Assembly (NCBI GenBank): GCA_951813545.1
Contig: OX638352.1
Span: forward strand, 5,179,966 to 5,243,965
Source of the DNA: an uncultured Poribacteria bacterium
Lineage (GTDB): Bacteria; Poribacteria; WGA-4E; WGA-3G
Length of the DNA stretch: 64,000 bases
Reading direction: 5' to 3'
A program made the translations under genes and the position numbers. The first letter of the stretch is position 1, and each line of letters starts with the position of its first letter. Of the stretch, positions 60,695 to 64,000 are shown one piece after another. The notes under the pieces are model-generated. The model did no database searches, was not told where the DNA came from, and was given only the letters and a program-made list of their open reading frames with translations.

Positions 60695-61885
60695 CTACTC
60701 TATCGCGTCTAGTGCGCTAGGGGTAATTTGCCGATCACTATCCTGTATTGCTGGTTCAGGTGCTTTGTTCATGACAAGCAGCCCTGCCACAATCGATACA
60801 ACGATAAACGCCGCAACCACGTTGCCGATACCTACTACCAAGCGAGAGCCGGTCATTATCCATAAGGTACCGGTTACGACGATTGAAGTCAAGGCGACAG
60901 GCAACAGGAATTTCCAACCGAAGTTCATAAGCTGATCGTAACGGAATCGAGGGAGTGTCCAGCGGACCCAAATAAACACGAAGAGGAAGATCGCTGTTTT
61001 GACGAAGAAGATACCGAACGAAATAAGTCCACTCCAAACGGGACCGCCCACATTTTCCAAACCAAAGAAATGCCACCCACCCAAAAAGAGCGTCACCGTC
61101 ACAGCAGAACCGACTATCATGTTCATATATTCAGCCATGAAAAACATAGCGAATTTCATACTACTGTATTCGGTATGATACCCCGCGACGAGTTCCTGCT
61201 CCGCTTCGGCAAGGTCAAAAGGCAACCGGTTCGTTTCTGCATACATCGCAGTTGTAAACGCGAGAAACGCGGGGAAGTGAATTAGGAAGTTCCATTGCCA
61301 CGGATATGCGCCTTGTTCTACTGCGATTGTCCGAAGACTGAGTGAGCTTGTCAGCATCAATACACCAATAATCGCCAATCCGAGTGTCAACTCATAACTA
61401 ATCATTTGCGCAGACGAACGCAAACCGCCCAAAAGCGAGTATTTATTATTCGATGCCCAGGCACCGAGCACAACGCCGTAAACACCAAGGGATGTTATCG
61501 CCAAAACATATAGAATGCCGATGTTGATGTCAGCAATCTGGAGCGGTATTTCATATCCAAATAGTGTGATAGCATTCCCAAATGGCACAACTGCAACCGT
61601 AATAAGTGCTGGAACCAACAGCATTGCTGGCGCGAGCACGTAAAGTGGCTTATCCACGTGATCCGGGATGAGATCCTCTTTAAACAGGAACTTAAGTCCG
61701 TCTGCAATAGGTTGGAGCAGTCCTTGCGGTCCAACACGATTCGGCCCGAGCCTATCCTGCATCCATCCGCTCACCCGCCGTTCCGACCAAATCATTGCCA
61801 TCACGCCAATAAGCAACAGATGAACAATGATGACGATTTTGACGATCGAACTGAGGATTAAAACGAGAAGAGGCATATTTCCCAT
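60695..61885 (-). CDS. nuoH: NADH-quinone oxidoreductase subunit H
   Basis: A 396-residue subunit of complex I that forms part of the quinone-binding chamber. IWSERRVSGWMQDRLGPNRV and GPQGLLQPIADGLKFLFKED are its hallmark N-terminal segments; ETNRLPFDLAEAEQELVAGY with HTEYSSMKFAMFF, and WVRWTLPRFRYDQLMNFGWK follow. It has about eight helices, with a slightly extended polar C-terminus (APEPAIQDSDRQITPS). AAGGAAATTAAAAAT precedes the start region, a short match to the leader repeat. nuoJ begins 5 bases after its stop. Confidence 0.97.
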   Translation of the reverse strand: MGNMPLLVLILSSIVKIVIIVHLLLIGVMAMIWSERRVSGWMQDRLGPNRVGPQGLLQPIADGLKFLFKEDLIPDHVDKPLYVLAPAMLLVPALITVAVVPFGNAITLFGYEIPLQIADINIGILYVLAITSLGVYGVVLGAWASNNKYSLLGGLRSSAQMISYELTLGLAIIGVLMLTSSLSLRTIAVEQGAYPWQWNFLIHFPAFLAFTTAMYAETNRLPFDLAEAEQELVAGYHTEYSSMKFAMFFMAEYMNMIVGSAVTVTLFLGGWHFFGLENVGGPVWSGLISFGIFFVKTAIFLFVFIWVRWTLPRFRYDQLMNFGWKFLLPVALTSIVVTGTLWIMTGSRLVVGIGNVVAAFIVVSIVAGLLVMNKAPEPAIQDSDRQITPSALDAIE

Positions 61886-61972
61886 ATTTTTAATTTCCTT
61901 ACTTGGTTGGAAGGACGGAACGGAGGAAGATTAGACCCCATGCTTCCACTCTTCCACGCCTTCTGCTGATGG

Positions 61973-63631
61973 CTATTCTGCTAACTTAATCCCTGCGTCT
62001 CCAATTTTTTGATGCGTTGCGTCACCATACCCCGCGACATTCTCCGAAATTGCGAGGGCAATCTCACCAGCAAAGTGATAGTTCATCTCACCACCCAACT
62101 GCTTGGCAAGCTGCTGTGTGATTTCCCAATCTACGCGCGCTTCACCCGGTGGATCGATTGTTTTGCGAATCCGTTGCACCCAGCCGGTCGAGTTAGTGAA
62201 GGTACCATCTTTCTCGGCGAAAGTCGTCCCCGGCAACACTACATCTGCTAATTGTGTAATCTCTGATGGCAAAATGTCTTGCACTATAAGAAAATCAACG
62301 CTCTCTAATGCGGCTTTCTCGGCATCTTCAAGGGGTCGTTCAGGCAAACCACTAACGAGGTAAACCACTTTCGCACCCGATACCTTCTCCCAAAGCGTGT
62401 CGCCTTCTAAAACGACGTTCCCGTTCGCAGAGCCAAGTATCGTTCGTGCACCAGCGGTATTCGGATTTTTGTCGGCTTCAATTGTAAATTGTGGGAATTT
62501 GTGTTCTTCACCGAGCAATTGCCCAAAGAGCCCCAACTGAGTTGTTTTCAGGACATCATGTGCGAACTGTTGTAAAACGTAGTTGTCTTCATTCGTGCCC
62601 TGTGCAGAACCAATAACAACAATATCCTCAGCTTCTACTTCCGACAACTTTTCTGTAATTACCGCTAAAGCATCTGCCCAATGTGTTGGCGTGAATTCGT
62701 CATCAACCCGTTTAAGCGGAAGTTGAAGTCGATCATCACTGTTTACATAGTGGTAACCGAGGCGACCGTCGTCACACATCCAATGCTGGTTGATATCCTC
62801 ATGGAAGCGCGGCTTGAGTCGGTATACACCATCGACTTTATACTCCACGGTGATATTGCAGCCGACACTACATCCTGAACAGACACTGTTCGCCTTCTCC
62901 ATAAACCATGGACGAGATTTGAATAAGAAGTCCTTGCTAATCAATGCCCCGACGGGACAGATATCAACGACATTGCCTGCCAATTTGTTATCTAACACCT
63001 GCAAAGGAACACCCTCGTGGCTTCGCGGAATATCGATTTCGTCATGTGAACCCCGATGAACTAAACCTAACTCGCCGGTTCCGGATACCTCTTCAGCAAA
63101 TCGGATACACCGAGTACAAACAACACAGCGTGTTGAGTAGAGCAGCACATCCGGTCCGAGGTCCTTCTTGGGCGGGACATTTTTGACCTCAATATAGCGA
63201 CTCTTATCATGTCCATGTCGATAACTGTAGTCTTGCAAATCGCATTCACCAGCCTGATCACAGACAGGACAGTCCAGCGGATGATGTACAAGTAGGAACT
63301 CAAGTACATCCTCTCGTGCCTTTTTGACGCGAGGGCTATCTGTTTGAACGATAGCATCATATTTATCGTCCAATTTCCTGTCAGGTGGTGCGGTTCGAAC
63401 GGTAGTTGTACAACCTGTTGCTAATTGTCGGGCTGGACCAATTGTGCCTGGAGGAGCCCCTGGTATGGGACCGTAAGTTTCAATGAGACACATCCGGCAA
63501 TTCGCAGGACGGGTCAATCCAGGATGATAACAGTAGTGAGGCACTTCAATGCCGTGTTGCCTTGCTGCCTCGACTATGTTCGTTCCATCTTCAACCTCTA
63601 TCTCAAGGTCATTCAATTTAACAAATGCCAT
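61973..63631 (-). CDS. nuoG: NADH-quinone oxidoreductase subunit G
   Basis: A 552-residue iron-sulfur subunit of the peripheral arm of complex I. The [2Fe-2S] site is CYHPGLTRPANCRMC plus a cysteine near ATGCTT. Then come the His/Cys-ligated [4Fe-4S] site HHPLDCPVCDQAGECDLQDY, the second [4Fe-4S] site CVVCTRCIRF with the distant DICPVGAL, and the molybdopterin-type domain start CSGCSVGCNITVEY. The C-terminal part is a shortened, non-catalytic molybdopterin oxidoreductase domain, so the protein is smaller than the 900-residue E. coli subunit. Its start is preceded by AAGGAAAAATTAAAAA from the leader repeat. nuoH follows. Confidence 0.96.
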   Translation of the reverse strand: MAFVKLNDLEIEVEDGTNIVEAARQHGIEVPHYCYHPGLTRPANCRMCLIETYGPIPGAPPGTIGPARQLATGCTTTVRTAPPDRKLDDKYDAIVQTDSPRVKKAREDVLEFLLVHHPLDCPVCDQAGECDLQDYSYRHGHDKSRYIEVKNVPPKKDLGPDVLLYSTRCVVCTRCIRFAEEVSGTGELGLVHRGSHDEIDIPRSHEGVPLQVLDNKLAGNVVDICPVGALISKDFLFKSRPWFMEKANSVCSGCSVGCNITVEYKVDGVYRLKPRFHEDINQHWMCDDGRLGYHYVNSDDRLQLPLKRVDDEFTPTHWADALAVITEKLSEVEAEDIVVIGSAQGTNEDNYVLQQFAHDVLKTTQLGLFGQLLGEEHKFPQFTIEADKNPNTAGARTILGSANGNVVLEGDTLWEKVSGAKVVYLVSGLPERPLEDAEKAALESVDFLIVQDILPSEITQLADVVLPGTTFAEKDGTFTNSTGWVQRIRKTIDPPGEARVDWEITQQLAKQLGGEMNYHFAGEIALAISENVAGYGDATHQKIGDAGIKLAE

Positions 63632-63740
63632 TTTTTAATTTTTCCTTGCGGTTAAACAACGTGGACTTGGGATTTCACGCTTTTTTCTCGAATCCGCTCT
63701 CCATTTCATTACGAGCTACGCCCTTTGTTCTACAATATAC
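63632..63740 (-). promoter_or_regulatory. Leader repeat supplying the nuoG ribosome-binding site
   Basis: The minus strand ends CCGCAAGGAAAAATTAAAAA directly before the nuoG ATG. Further upstream CGTAGCTCGTAATGAAATGG corresponds to CGTAGCCTGTAATGTAATGG of the 121-bp units. It fills most of the 168-base gap between nuoF and nuoG. Confidence 0.65.
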
Positions 63741-63799
63741 AAGCGAAAAACGTAAGACAAGGAATGGATTTCGTCTATTCCCAGACTAAGCAGCGAGAC

Positions 63800-64000
63800 C
63801 TACAGGTCAGCGAACTCTTTCGGAACAAACCGCTGTTGATACGCGTAATTTTCCTCCGGTGGGACTGTTGCCTCAGCAACAGGCAGCGTGACAAGTTTAC
63901 CTTCTCGAATGGTGGCTTCAAATTCGGGACGGAACTTGCGCATATAACTCACGGCTGGCCACGAGACAGCAATACCAAAGACGCAAATCGTATTCCATGT
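63800..64000 (-). CDS. nuoF: NADH-quinone oxidoreductase subunit F, C-terminal fragment (cut by window edge)
   Basis: The last 66 codons of a minus-strand gene ending at TAG (63800-63802) and running off the right edge. It reads TWNTICVFGIAVSWPAVSYM then RKFRPEFEATIREGKLV, matching the C-terminal segment of NuoF (the conserved form is close to T-I-C-x-x-G-x-A-x-x-W-P). NuoF holds FMN and a [4Fe-4S] cluster and oxidises NADH. The position directly upstream of nuoG supports the assignment. Residues after REGKLV form a 27-residue tail. Confidence 0.85.
   Translation of the reverse strand, partial: TWNTICVFGIAVSWPAVSYMRKFRPEFEATIREGKLVTLPVAEATVPPEENYAYQQRFVPKEFADL

Overview
The window looks like a piece of a Gram-negative, probably marine bacterium of the Candidatus Poribacteria type. 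That assignment is an inference from gene content: four phytanoyl-CoA dioxygenase-like (PhyH) proteins, three sulfatase-family proteins, three paralogues of a large poorly described membrane family (DUF6785/DUF6784-like), two Gfo/Idh/MocA dehydrogenases, and a secreted dockerin/CARDB protein ending in the NYPNPFNPETWIPYQL-type C-terminal module. Two heptosyltransferase-like GT9 enzymes imply lipopolysaccharide and an outer membrane. No rRNA or marker suitable for firm placement is present.

Layout. 1-8.2 kb: a PhyH gene with an IS5-family element inserted one base after its stop codon, a sulfatase-like gene, a PEP-hydrolase-like TIM barrel, and purL-purQ. 8.3-11.1 kb: a small nuclease cassette made of an RHH-like protein, an HNH endonuclease and a UvrD-type helicase carrying a GIY-YIG nuclease domain inside its helicase core. 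11.1-33.4 kb: a catabolic/accessory region (DUF6785 proteins, dehydrogenase, SMP-30 lactonase, amidase, PhyH, sulfatases, enolase-superfamily dehydratase, GHL10 glycosidase-like protein, cell-wall amidase) with an intact ISAs1-family element flanked by a 10-bp target duplication. 33.5-48 kb: tRNA-Val, tRNA-Asp, TPR protein, serS, bioB, pyrK, a phosphoesterase, a STAS protein, a third DUF6785 protein, three glycosyltransferases, copA and a second dehydrogenase. 49.2-64 kb: a long minus-strand respiratory complex I locus in the order nuoF(partial)-G-H-J-K-L-[DUF5069, dockerin protein, mobile remnants]-M-[NhaD-like antiporter]-N. nuoI is not in its usual place between H and J.

How the parts fit. 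The PhyH, sulfatase, lactonase, dehydratase and dehydrogenase genes look like a scattered toolkit for oxidised or sulfated organic substrates, with DUF6785 proteins as candidate membrane partners. This is inference from neighbourhood only. The nuo locus forms the NADH dehydrogenase, with a sodium/proton antiporter embedded between two of its own antiporter-like subunits.

Intergenic DNA is rich in repeats that gene annotation does not explain: REP-like GGCGAGGTT/AACCTCGCC palindromes (six copies), palindromic elements built from degenerate 7-base words, several MITE-like elements (one with TA target duplication), and a leader repeat that supplies the ribosome-binding site of nuoG, nuoL, nuoK and probably purQ. 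A diverged form of that leader repeat is amplified as five 121-bp tandem units between nuoJ and nuoK. The most notable single gene is the helicase with the internal GIY-YIG nuclease.
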